NCBI GenBank assembly: GCA_015066445.1
Contig: SVOK01000019.1
Span: 1 to 38,793 of the forward strand
Source of the DNA: Oscillospiraceae bacterium
Lineage (GTDB): Bacteria > Bacillota > Clostridia > Oscillospirales > Acutalibacteraceae
Reading direction: 5' to 3'
Length of the DNA: 38,793 nt
The notes beneath the pieces are model-generated. The model ran no database searches and had not been told where the DNA came from. It saw nothing but the letters and a program-made list of their open reading frames with translations. Below, one piece after another: positions 16,145 to 24,420 of this stretch; the first letter of the stretch is position 1, and every line of letters starts with the position of its first letter. A program made the position numbers and the translations under genes.

Positions 16145-17061
16145 TATTTCAAAAAGCCGTTAACAATTTGTTCTTCGGCTTCTTTTTCACTAAGTCCCAA
16201 GGTCATAAGCTTAATAAGCTGCTCGCCTGCAATTTTGCCTATTGCCGCCTCGTGAATTAGAGAAGCGTCAATATGATTTGCTGAAATCTGCGGTATTGCA
16301 GAAACAGTGGCATTATCCATTATAATAGCATCACACTCAGTATGACCGTTACATATATTATTACCATTTATTTTGGATAAAAACAGCTGATACGAATTTT
16401 CTTTAGCAACCGAACGTGAAACCACATGTGCGCCCGAATTTTCACCGTTAAGGTCAACAGTAAAATCGGTTTCGGCTCTTTGAGAGCCGTGGGTCATAAG
16501 CTTTTCGTGAACAACAAGGGTGCCATTATCGGCAATTTTGGCTGTGGTTATACGCTTGGTGTTATCAATACCCTCTATCTGAGTAGTATCCATTTCCATA
16601 TAACCGCCCTCGGCAATATTTATAACGGTGGTGGGATTCATATTTTTGCCGCCCTCACCGTCACCGCTGCCGAAATGCTTTTCAACATATTTGACCTTTG
16701 CATTTTTGCCCACAAAAAAGCTGTGAATACCGTCGTGACGGGATTCCTCACTTCCGCAGTTGTGTATTCCGCAGCCTGCAACTATCTCTACATCGGCATC
16801 ATCGCCTATATAAAAATCGTTGTAAACAAGCTCCGAAAGGCCTGTTTCACTTATAATTACGGGGATATGGATTTTTTCACCCTTTGTGCCTGCCTTAATA
16901 ATTATATCTATACCCGATTTATCGGTTTTAGTGCGGATATCAACATTTTCGGTAACATGTCTTTCAGCAAGACCGCCGTTTGCTCTTATGTTAAAAGCAC
17001 CGTCAGGTGTGCCGTCCATATCAGCTATGATTTTTAATAATTCAAGCTCTGTATTATTCAT
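16144..17061 (-). CDS. SufB/SufD-family Fe-S scaffold protein (minimal, SmsB-like)
   Basis: 305 residues, shorter than SufB (~470) and SufD (~420), with the parallel beta-helix core of the SufBD family: repeated strands in the middle and the characteristic C-terminal block HTECDAIIMDNATVSAIPQI, then HEAAIGKIAGEQLIKLMTLG. The Glu/His region ISANHIDASLIHEAAIG contains the Asp/His ligand area of SufB/D. Together with the SufC-like ATPase encoded just upstream it forms a two-component scaffold, as in the reduced SUF-like systems of archaea and anaerobes. No SufS, SufE or SufU gene is nearby. Start three bases after the SufC stop and weak ribosome site suggest translational coupling. Confidence 0.88.
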   Translation of the reverse strand: MNNTELELLKIIADMDGTPDGAFNIRANGGLAERHVTENVDIRTKTDKSGIDIIIKAGTKGEKIHIPVIISETGLSELVYNDFYIGDDADVEIVAGCGIHNCGSEESRHDGIHSFFVGKNAKVKYVEKHFGSGDGEGGKNMNPTTVINIAEGGYMEMDTTQIEGIDNTKRITTAKIADNGTLVVHEKLMTHGSQRAETDFTVDLNGENSGAHVVSRSVAKENSYQLFLSKINGNNICNGHTECDAIIMDNATVSAIPQISANHIDASLIHEAAIGKIAGEQLIKLMTLGLSEKEAEEQIVNGFLK

Positions 17062-17063
17062 AA

Positions 17064-17795
17064 CTACACACCAACCTTCTTTGTAAGCACATCGCAGGCT
17101 CTTGCGGAAGCACCCAGAAGCGACGGAAGAATTTCCTCTTTGCCACCGATTTTTTCTATTTCGCCGCCTGATACCACAATTATCCTGTCAGCAATATTGA
17201 GTATTCTTTCCTGATGGGATATAATAATAATAGAGCCGCCGAGCGTTTCGTGCATTTTTTCAAAAACCTTTATAAGACTGTTAAAGCTCCAGAGGTCGAT
17301 ACCGGCCTCAGGCTCATCAAAAAGAGAAATCTTGGTCGAACGAGCCAGAACAGAAGCAATTTCAATTCTTTTAAGCTCACCGCCCGAAAGTGAGGCATTA
17401 ACCTCACGGTTTATATAATCCCTTGCGCAAAGACCAACCTCGGAAAGATAGTTGCAGGCTTCGCTTATAGAAAGCGGCTTGCCTGCCGCAAGGCTTATAA
17501 GGTCGTGCACAGTAATGCCCTTAAAACGAACAGGCTGTTGGAAAGCAAAGCTGATTCCTTTCTTAGCCCGTTCGGTTATTGAAAGACCGGTAATATCCTC
17601 ACCGTCAAGCAAAATCTGACCTGATGTAGGGGTAATGATACCTGCAATGATTTTAGCAAGAGTTGATTTACCGCTTCCGTTGTGACCTGTTATTACCGAA
17701 AAACCGTCATCTATCTTTAAATTTATGTTTTTAAGTATTTCTTTGGTGCCGTTTTCACCCTCGGCATCAAAGCATATATTTTTAAGTTCCAGCAT
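17064..17795 (-). CDS. SufC-like Fe-S assembly ATPase (SmsC-like)
   Basis: 243 residues. Walker A GHNGSGKS at 37-44, signature LSGGE at 136-140, Walker B ISLFDEPEAGID at 156-167 (the SufC-specific EP(E/T)xGID form), H-loop in IIIISHQER. It hydrolyses ATP to drive cluster assembly on the SufBD partner encoded downstream. Good GGGAG ribosome site seven bases ahead of the start. Confidence 0.93.
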   Translation of the reverse strand: MLELKNICFDAEGENGTKEILKNINLKIDDGFSVITGHNGSGKSTLAKIIAGIITPTSGQILLDGEDITGLSITERAKKGISFAFQQPVRFKGITVHDLISLAAGKPLSISEACNYLSEVGLCARDYINREVNASLSGGELKRIEIASVLARSTKISLFDEPEAGIDLWSFNSLIKVFEKMHETLGGSIIIISHQERILNIADRIIVVSGGEIEKIGGKEEILPSLLGASARACDVLTKKVGV

Positions 17796-17818
17796 TTTTA
17801 GTCTCCCTTTAAATTAAG

Positions 17819-17840
17819 GCTTGGCAACCTATCGCCAAGC
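17819..17840 (-). promoter_or_regulatory. hairpin in the SUF leader
   Basis: GCTTGGC (17819-17825) pairs with GCCAAGC (17834-17840), 24 bases before the SufC start codon on the minus strand, directly upstream of the ribosome site. No T run follows, so a regulatory or stabilising role is more likely than termination. Confidence 0.45.
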
Positions 17841-17914
17841 GAAAATTCACTTTATATTATAATAACCAAATTGTTACAAAAAATCAACAATTTATTAAAT
17901 ATTAAAATAATATA

Positions 17915-17969
17915 TGGAAATTTATTTAAAAATATAGTACAATATAAAAATAATGCGGTAGCTTACCGC
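17915..17969 (+). promoter_or_regulatory. promoter and leader hairpin of the LemA operon
   Basis: TGGAAA at 17915-17920 and TACAAT at 17938-17943 with 17-base spacing, followed by a short leader hairpin GCGGTA/TACCGC (17955-17969) just ahead of the AAAGGAG ribosome site. Confidence 0.5.
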
Positions 17970-17987
17970 AAAAAGGAGTGTTTTACT

Positions 17988-18575
17988 GTGAAGAAAAAAG
18001 GTTTAATAATTACACTTGCAATAATTGGTACTATAATATTTATGGTTATAATTTCAACCATAGCCTCTGCTATTAGCAGCTACAATAGTATGGTTTCCAA
18101 GCAGCAGACGGTTGATAAAGCTTGGTCGGATATTTCTATTCAACTGCAAAGACGAGCTGAACTTATACCAAACTTCGTTTCTACAGTTAAGGGTTATTCT
18201 GATTACGAACAGGAAACCTTAACTGCAGTTACCGAGGCCCGTACCAAATTTTTGAACGCTGATTCGGTTAACGAGGGTGTTGCAGCTGGTGAGGAGATGT
18301 CAAGCGCTTTATCAGTTTGGGTAAATGCTGTAACAGAGGCTTATCCTGAGCTTAAAGCCAACACACAATTCACTGCTCTTACAGATGAGCTTTCAGGCAC
18401 AGAAAACCGAATCGCTGTTGCCCGCAGAGATTATAATGAAAAAGCTCTGGATTATAATACTTCAATTAAAAAGTTCCCGAGAAATATTTTTGCAGGTATT
18501 TTCGGTTTTGAAGCTTACGATTATTTTGAGGCAAGCGAATCCGCACAGAATGTTCCTGAGGTAAGCTTCGACTAA
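17988..18575 (+). CDS. LemA family membrane protein
   Basis: 195 residues from a GTG start at 17988, nine bases after AAAGGAG; the frame extending back to 17871 covers the promoter and is not coding. One N-terminal helix (about 5-27), then the coiled-coil LemA domain with the signature VDKAWSDISIQLQRRAELIP (about 43-62) and YNEKALDYNTSIKKFPRNIF (about 151-170). LemA proteins are envelope-anchored; here the gene is followed by a TPM-domain lipoprotein, the classic pair. Confidence 0.93.
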   Translation: MKKKGLIITLAIIGTIIFMVIISTIASAISSYNSMVSKQQTVDKAWSDISIQLQRRAELIPNFVSTVKGYSDYEQETLTAVTEARTKFLNADSVNEGVAAGEEMSSALSVWVNAVTEAYPELKANTQFTALTDELSGTENRIAVARRDYNEKALDYNTSIKKFPRNIFAGIFGFEAYDYFEASESAQNVPEVSFD

Positions 18576-18580
18576 GGCTT

Positions 18581-19375
18581 ATGAAGAGGATATTAAAAAT
18601 TGCGGTAATTTTACTGGCTTTGTTGCTCTGCCTTTGCGGTTGTGAGGAGGAGGGCTTTCCCTCACCAACAGAGTATTTCTATGTGAATGATTTCGCAGAG
18701 GTTATTTCTGACAGCGATGAAGCAAATATGGTATCAAAAGCAGCGGCATTGGCAGAAGCCACCACCGCTCAGGTTGTGGTTATAACAGTTGACGACCTTG
18801 ACGGTAAAGAGGCTTGGGAATATGCCTATGAAATCGGCCGTGAATGGGGCGTTGGAGATAAGGAAAAGGATAACGGCGTGGTTATTCTGCTCTCAGTTGG
18901 CGACCGAGAAATCGAAATTGCTGTGGGCTACGGTCTTGAGGGCGCTATTCCTGACAGTAAGGCGGGCAGAATTATTGATGTTTACGGTCTCGAATACTTC
19001 AAGCAGGATAAATTTGCCGACGGTCTTATCGCAGTAACCGACGCTGTTATTAATGAAGTGTATATCGAATACGGCTTAGAGCCTGCCGCAGGCTATGTTA
19101 ATATTGACAATGTAACTACCGAGGACAGTCTTTCAGGCTCGGGCGGTAAGGTAGCCATTTCATGGCTGATTTTAATTATTTTAATAATTGCGCTTTCCTT
19201 CTTTGGAAGAAGAGGCGGAGGCGGCGGATTTTTCCCGCTAATCTTTATGAGCAGAGGCGGCGGTTTCAGAGGCGGTCACGGCGGCTTTGGTGGCGGCTTC
19301 GGCTCGGGAGGCTTTGGCGGATTCAGCGGCGGCGGTGGCTCCTTTGGAGGCGGCGGCGCGGGCAGAAAATTTTAA
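18581..19375 (+). CDS. TPM-domain lipoprotein with Gly-rich tail (YgcG-like)
   Basis: 264 residues. Signal peptide with lipobox LCGC, lipidated Cys at 21; TPM (YgcG) domain about 33-160 (VNDFAEVISDSDEANMV start, VILLSVGDREIEIAVGYGLE core); one helix at about 192-212; then a glycine/phenylalanine-rich tail (about 214-264) with RGGG and GGFGG repeats. The start follows the LemA stop by five bases. Envelope protein whose TPM domain may act as a phosphatase or chaperone in other organisms; role here not known. Confidence 0.92.
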   Translation: MKRILKIAVILLALLLCLCGCEEEGFPSPTEYFYVNDFAEVISDSDEANMVSKAAALAEATTAQVVVITVDDLDGKEAWEYAYEIGREWGVGDKEKDNGVVILLSVGDREIEIAVGYGLEGAIPDSKAGRIIDVYGLEYFKQDKFADGLIAVTDAVINEVYIEYGLEPAAGYVNIDNVTTEDSLSGSGGKVAISWLILIILIIALSFFGRRGGGGGFFPLIFMSRGGGFRGGHGGFGGGFGSGGFGGFSGGGGSFGGGGAGRKF

Positions 19376-19387
19376 AGGAGTTTTTTA

Positions 19388-20503
19388 ATGTCAGAAAATT
19401 TCGGCAATAAGGGCTATGAAGATTATTTTAAAGCCTTGGAACAACAAATAAATAAGCCTTCGGTCACATCTGCCGAAAATATTTCTGTTAAAAATAAAAC
19501 AGAAGCTGCACCACGCCGCAAAGGCGTTTACAAGGTGGTAAGGCTTAGAAAATCGGTTGTAGCGATATTTTTGTGCATAGTTCTGATTATCACAGGTGCA
19601 TTTGTAATCGGCGGCCTCGGCAAGGATAAAGCCGTTAGCGAAACCGAAACCCAACAAACCGATAAAACCAAAACAGACGTTGTGGAAAAGAAAAAACCCA
19701 AATATATTTTCACTGACGCTACGGCGGAAATTCCTGCCGAAAACGATGCTAAAAGCATCATAATTGTTGATAAATCAACAGACAAGGTTGTGGCGGCAAG
19801 AAATCCTCACGAAAGGGAATATCCTGCATCTACCACAAAAATTATGACCTTGCTTGTGGCGGTTGAAAACATTACGGATTTTGACGATACTTTTACAATG
19901 ACCTTGGATATTACCGACCCGCTTTATGTTGAGGAAGCTTCGGTTGCAGGCTTTTTAAACGGTGAGCAAATAACCATGACCGACCTGCTTTACGGTACTA
20001 TTTTACCGTCGGGCGCAGATGCGGCGATGGGACTTGCAATAACCGTTTCAGGAAGCGAAGCCGAGTTTGTTAAGCTTATGAATAAAAAGGTTAAGGAATT
20101 GGGGCTCAAAAACACCAATTTCACAAACGTTACAGGTCTGCACAACAAGAATAATTATTCCTCAGCCTATGATATGGCGATAATCCTTGATGCGGCTTTG
20201 CAAAATGATTTGTGCCGAAAGGTTCTTTCAACCTATCAGCACACCACTAATGTTACACCCCAGCACCCCAAGGGTATTTTGCTTTCGAGCACACTTTTCA
20301 GCTATATGTATGGCAACGAGCCCGAAACCGCAACTATTTTGGGCGGTAAAACAGGTTTTGTTAATGAATCGGGCTATTGTATAGCTTCTTACGGAAAAGT
20401 AAACGATACTCAAAAGGAATATATTGTTGTAACAATGGGCAACTCTGCCCGCTGGCCCGCTTTTTACGGTCAGATAGATTTATATAAACAATATGTAAAA
20501 TAA
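19388..20503 (+). CDS. D-alanyl-D-alanine carboxypeptidase family protein (penicillin-binding, S11)
   Basis: 371 residues with a cytoplasmic N-terminal tail of ~50 residues, one membrane helix (about 55-76), a polar linker, then the S11 peptidase domain. Catalytic motifs: SxxK as S148-TT-K151 (PASTTKIM), SGA at 208-210 (in place of the usual SGN), and KTG at 321-323. It trims the terminal D-Ala of peptidoglycan stem peptides. The SxN to SGA change is seen in some clostridial S11 proteins but may lower activity. RBS AAAGGAG; the gene starts 12 bases after the TPM gene, so it belongs to the LemA operon. Confidence 0.9.
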   Translation: MSENFGNKGYEDYFKALEQQINKPSVTSAENISVKNKTEAAPRRKGVYKVVRLRKSVVAIFLCIVLIITGAFVIGGLGKDKAVSETETQQTDKTKTDVVEKKKPKYIFTDATAEIPAENDAKSIIIVDKSTDKVVAARNPHEREYPASTTKIMTLLVAVENITDFDDTFTMTLDITDPLYVEEASVAGFLNGEQITMTDLLYGTILPSGADAAMGLAITVSGSEAEFVKLMNKKVKELGLKNTNFTNVTGLHNKNNYSSAYDMAIILDAALQNDLCRKVLSTYQHTTNVTPQHPKGILLSSTLFSYMYGNEPETATILGGKTGFVNESGYCIASYGKVNDTQKEYIVVTMGNSARWPAFYGQIDLYKQYVK

Positions 20504-20545
20504 AAAGTATTTATTTGGTATTCTTGAAAACTTATTATAAAGCAT

Positions 20546-20580
20546 GAAAAACCGTCGGTTAAATAAACCGACGGTTTTTA
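20546..20580. terminator. intrinsic terminator
   Basis: AAAAACCGTCGGTT pairs with AACCGACGGTTTTT around a short loop; T-rich at both ends, so it can end the carboxypeptidase operon (plus) and the glycosidase-like gene (minus). Confidence 0.92.
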
Positions 20581-20595
20581 TGTTGTTTTAATTTT

Positions 20596-23388
20596 TTAAA
20601 TTCTGCTTAATTTATCAATAGTGCTGCCGACCAAATCTCTCCACTCGTCAACCTCTTCCTGACAAGCGTTTTTAATAATTTCGGGAAGCTTTACAGTTAT
20701 TAAATCGAGGTACTGCTTATATTCTGCCTTATCGATTTTTCCTTCAAGGCGCTCTAACTGCTTTTTGAGCTGGAACATATAAGCAACATCTTCAAGACCC
20801 TTTGAAACTGCCTCAAAGCGCTTGGTGGGAATAGGTCCGCGGTTACTATCTATAACAGTTGCACCGTCGTCATATCCGTCACGGTGGTCAAGTCCATCCT
20901 CACCGCGTGAAGAAAGATTTGTCCAGATAGCAACACCGTCAAGCCCTTTCTGATATCCAAACCACGGGAAGAAACGGTAATAACCGAGAACAGGAAGGGT
21001 GTGCATGGTTGTTGAACATTCATAAGCCCAAACTGTGCATCCATGACTCTTGAAATAATCAAGATACTCTTTTGTTTGCTCATCACTTCTATTTAAAAGA
21101 CCCGAAATGAGTGTCCAGTTTTTATGAGTTTCAGTAAGCTTTGCTTCATCAATATCGGCTAAAGTAGCACCCGAAGGTGGTGGGCTTGAAAGCCAAACGG
21201 CTTGGAGAAGCCAATCGGGTTTCTCTTCACGGATTTTCTCTCGGATTTCCACGTCACCCTTGTCGCCATAGATATGAGCCTTTTTAAACTCATCACGTAT
21301 ATGAGCTTTATAAATAAAGTCTTCATTTGTGAAGCCCATCTTTTTAAGGCGAGCTTCCATACGGTAATGCCATTCCATACTATGACAGGTTCCCCATCCG
21401 AAAATAAAGCGCATACCGAGTTCTTTTGCGGTTTTAAAGAACTCCTCGTTAGCGTTATCAACAAGGTCGGGATTATAAAGCTGACCCTCGGGAAGCGGAT
21501 GAATATCTCTCATTCCCTTTAAGCCGTGGGTATAACGTATGCCTTCAGTCCAGCCCCAGTTAATATGGCGGGAGTGCATAAGGCGGAGCATTGCAGCTTC
21601 ATCGTTATCAAGGCGGTTAGGACCCCAGAAGAAGCAATCCATAGGCCAGTCTCTGGTTTCTGGAAGGGTGAAATTCCAGACCTTCATATTAACGGGAATA
21701 TCACGGTTGGGAATTTTATAGTCGTACAACGGCTTAATTACGATTTTGGTATTATAATCGCCGGGCTTAACATCGCGCGAATTAAACACAATATGAACTC
21801 TTACTGCCGAGCCGGGAGTTACTGTTATAATATCGCCGGGAACCCTGATAAGGGGTTGAGTATTTAAATGTCCATTATGGTCAACAAAGGGTTCCATATA
21901 GATTTCAAAGCGATCGTGAGGAACGTAAACCTCGCTGTTATCGATAGCGTAAGCCACAAGTCTTAAATCAAGGCGGCGGTCAAGAAGCAAACCTGAGAAG
22001 TTAAGGGCAACTCTTTCACGTTCATTTGAAGCTTGTTTAAAGGAAAGCTCAAATTCGGGAGAATAATTTGCTGGCGGAAGCGCATCGGGAGAGCCTGTTT
22101 CCCACGGAGAAGTTTGCCAAACGAGGTAGCTATATCGGTTTCTGAATTCCTTGAAACCATTTTGAAGCGCTGCAAACTCTTCGGTTATCGATTTTTCAAT
22201 TATTTTGTCCGCTTCAATTGCATTCTTTATTTTTGCAGTATAATCAGCGATAGCTGCTCTCATTCTTTTAAGTGCTTTTGCAGCTCCTCTATGAACGGGA
22301 TGGCAAATGCCGAGAATATCATCACAACCGAATTCTATATGCCTTAATTCGGTATCAAGCTGTGCAAATCCGGGGGCAACAAATGGAAATGCGCGGTCAA
22401 GCACAAAGCTATTGATAGATTCCCCGCTCTCACTTAAAAGACTGAAAACTGCGCGAAGGGCGGTATCGGTTTCGATAGGAAGTTTAAAATCGAATTTAAG
22501 CGGTGCCGTTACCTTTTGAGAAATTTCATTTATAATATCGTTATCTGCATTGTAAACACGGGCGCGAACCACAAAGTTAGTAGACTCACTTGCTTTAATT
22601 TCAACAGGGACGCTATTCATACCCATATCAAAGGCAGAAACGGGGCAGCTTATCTCAATATCACCTTCGGAAACGGGGTCAAAAACGAGTTTGCCGAGAA
22701 ACTGTCTTGCAGAAAGGGAAGACATAGGCTGAATCATGGGGATAGAAACGCAGTCCTGATTATGATGCCGTTCACGGGCAAAACGGATTGCCCAGAATTC
22801 GCCCGGTTCGGGAGCGGTGGCATTATCAAAAGCGGCATAAGGAAGTTTTAATTCAACAATCCACTTATCCTCATGGCGTGAGCTTTTTGCAAGGAATCCT
22901 TCGCCGTTCCAGTTTTTATTTCCGTCTTTTGCATCATAAATTGAGCAAAGGGCATTAACTACTATATGATAATAAAGTCCGGGGCGGCCTGTAAGGTCAA
23001 TTATAAGCTCTAAACAGTCATCGCTATAAATGCCTAAATCGTGTTGGTCAAACTGAGCAACAAGATGCTCCATATCGGGCTCATGCATTACAGCCCCGAT
23101 ATAAAGAGCGGTTGGCGAATACAGAACGCGTACGTCGGTCTTAGGTCCGAGAGGTGCTTTAGTTGTTCTATTGAGCATTTCGGGAATTAAAACGGCATTT
23201 TGCCAAGCGCTGTCGCCAAGGTTTCCGTCCATTTCAACCTCTCGCTTTAATCCTGTGGCGTGAAATTCAACAGGCTCTAAGGTTGATTCAAGTCCTGCAG
23301 GCTCGCATTGAGCCGGTATAGGCTCAAAACTGATATCCAAAGACTCATCGTGAAGCGCAGAACACCCATTTGCTAATTTTTTTCCCAT
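20596..23388 (-). CDS. CBM9-like + DUF4091-type glycoside hydrolase-like protein
   Basis: 930 residues without a signal peptide. Residues about 40-240 resemble the carbohydrate-binding CBM9-like/DOMON module (MDGNLGDSAWQNA start, PTALYIGAVMHEPDME, SDDCLELIIDLTGRPGLYYH). A mixed beta region follows (250-340), a helical segment (about 370-450), and the C-terminal ~480 residues resemble GH-type barrel proteins with DUF4091, including YECSTTMHTLPVLGYYRFFPW (split as YECSTTMHTLPVLGYYRF here) and GVAIWTNLSSRGEDGLDHRDG. Relatives act on glycans (GH123-related). Absence of a secretion signal suggests an intracellular substrate or an unusual export route. The assignment to a specific sugar is not possible. 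Confidence 0.75.
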   Translation of the reverse strand: MGKKLANGCSALHDESLDISFEPIPAQCEPAGLESTLEPVEFHATGLKREVEMDGNLGDSAWQNAVLIPEMLNRTTKAPLGPKTDVRVLYSPTALYIGAVMHEPDMEHLVAQFDQHDLGIYSDDCLELIIDLTGRPGLYYHIVVNALCSIYDAKDGNKNWNGEGFLAKSSRHEDKWIVELKLPYAAFDNATAPEPGEFWAIRFARERHHNQDCVSIPMIQPMSSLSARQFLGKLVFDPVSEGDIEISCPVSAFDMGMNSVPVEIKASESTNFVVRARVYNADNDIINEISQKVTAPLKFDFKLPIETDTALRAVFSLLSESGESINSFVLDRAFPFVAPGFAQLDTELRHIEFGCDDILGICHPVHRGAAKALKRMRAAIADYTAKIKNAIEADKIIEKSITEEFAALQNGFKEFRNRYSYLVWQTSPWETGSPDALPPANYSPEFELSFKQASNERERVALNFSGLLLDRRLDLRLVAYAIDNSEVYVPHDRFEIYMEPFVDHNGHLNTQPLIRVPGDIITVTPGSAVRVHIVFNSRDVKPGDYNTKIVIKPLYDYKIPNRDIPVNMKVWNFTLPETRDWPMDCFFWGPNRLDNDEAAMLRLMHSRHINWGWTEGIRYTHGLKGMRDIHPLPEGQLYNPDLVDNANEEFFKTAKELGMRFIFGWGTCHSMEWHYRMEARLKKMGFTNEDFIYKAHIRDEFKKAHIYGDKGDVEIREKIREEKPDWLLQAVWLSSPPPSGATLADIDEAKLTETHKNWTLISGLLNRSDEQTKEYLDYFKSHGCTVWAYECSTTMHTLPVLGYYRFFPWFGYQKGLDGVAIWTNLSSRGEDGLDHRDGYDDGATVIDSNRGPIPTKRFEAVSKGLEDVAYMFQLKKQLERLEGKIDKAEYKQYLDLITVKLPEIIKNACQEEVDEWRDLVGSTIDKLSRI

Positions 23389-23419
23389 AGTTTACACATC
23401 CTTTTAAATAGATAGTTTT

Positions 23420-24100
23420 TTAAACCAAAACATAAAATAGAATTGCGAAGAACTGCAATACTGAGCCAAAAACCACGAAAATATGGAATACCGAATGCAT
23501 ATATCTTACAGTCTTTTTACCTGCAATTCCGTAAAGCACAGCACCTATAGTATAAGCAATACCGCCTGCCAGCAGCCATAAAAAGCCTTTCGTTCCGATA
23601 GCATTTATAGCGGTTTTTCCTGTTAGCACAATACACCAGCCCTGAACTAAGTAGCAGATTATTGAAAATATATTATATTTTTTCAAATCTATTGCATTAA
23701 GGGTTATTCCCAGCGCCGATACTCCCCAGACCACACCGAATACTATCCAACCGAGAGCGGTACTGTATTCCCTTAACGAGGTGAGGGCTATAGGAGTATA
23801 TGTTCCTGAAATCAGTATAAACACAGCGCAATGGTCTATAACCTGCATCACCTTTTTAGCCATTTCAGATTTAAGACCGTGGTAAACGCTTGATATAGTA
23901 TAAAGAATTATCATTGAAAAGCCGTAAATAAATGCGCCGACTATCTGATAAGCATCACTGTTTAAAAACGCTTTTACAACACAAAGCGCACAAATTGCGA
24001 CTCCTGCTCCGCCACCAACAATATGGGAAACCATATTGAAAATTTCCTCCCCTCTGGTATAGTCGGGAAGACGGCGGTCAATTAATTTTGTACGTTTCAT
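23420..24100 (-). CDS. trhA: hemolysin III / TrhA family membrane protein
   Basis: 226 residues, seven membrane helices of the PAQR/HlyIII family. Metal-binding signature residues are present: SHIVGG near 24-29, SSVYHGL near 69-75, DHCAVFILISGTYTP near 88-102, and HSVFHIF near 201-207. In bacteria this family is linked to membrane-fluidity homeostasis. It starts after a GAGG site and follows the DnaA-box region. Confidence 0.92.
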   Translation of the reverse strand: MKRTKLIDRRLPDYTRGEEIFNMVSHIVGGGAGVAICALCVVKAFLNSDAYQIVGAFIYGFSMIILYTISSVYHGLKSEMAKKVMQVIDHCAVFILISGTYTPIALTSLREYSTALGWIVFGVVWGVSALGITLNAIDLKKYNIFSIICYLVQGWCIVLTGKTAINAIGTKGFLWLLAGGIAYTIGAVLYGIAGKKTVRYMHSVFHIFVVFGSVLQFFAILFYVLV

Positions 24101-24240
24101 TTTTTGCCTCTTTTCAAATTCTGCGAAAGGTAGATTTTTTGCAATAAAAACTCCAAAAATTCATTAGATTATACAAAAAAATTTTATGTCGAAAAATGTA
24201 AAATCAATTTACATAAATTTATTATCTAATGGTTTACAAA
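24101..24240. other. AT-rich stretch next to the DnaA-box cluster
   Basis: Almost entirely A+T (for example the run of A and T around 24160-24235), no ORF. Together with the flanking DnaA boxes it has the look of a DNA-unwinding element; it also contains the leader of trhA. Confidence 0.4.
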
Positions 24241-24247
24241 TCGGGAG

Positions 24248-24355
24248 TTATCCAACTTATCCACAGGGTTTTCCACTGAAAAACAGCCTCAAAATCTAAA
24301 TTTTAAGAGGACAACCCCTCAAAATGGTGGATAACTTAGTGGATAATGTGGATAA
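24248..24355. other. cluster of DnaA boxes (origin-like element)
   Basis: Left group: TTATCCAAC (24248-24256) directly abutting the consensus box TTATCCACA (24257-24265), with a weak TTTTCCACT at 24269. Right group in opposite orientation: GGTGGATAA (24326-24334), AGTGGATAA (24338-24346) and TGTGGATAA (24347-24355, exact consensus complement), the last two contiguous. Two perfect and three one- or two-mismatch boxes within 108 bp in a gene-free interval beside an AT-rich stretch is typical of an oriC, or of a DnaA-titrating/reactivating locus. dnaA and dnaN are not in the window. Confidence 0.7.
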
Positions 24356-24420
24356 CTTTTATGGTTCCGTTAGTTTACATAACTACATTTTTTGGAGTAT
24401 TTTTTCACTACTTTTATGGA

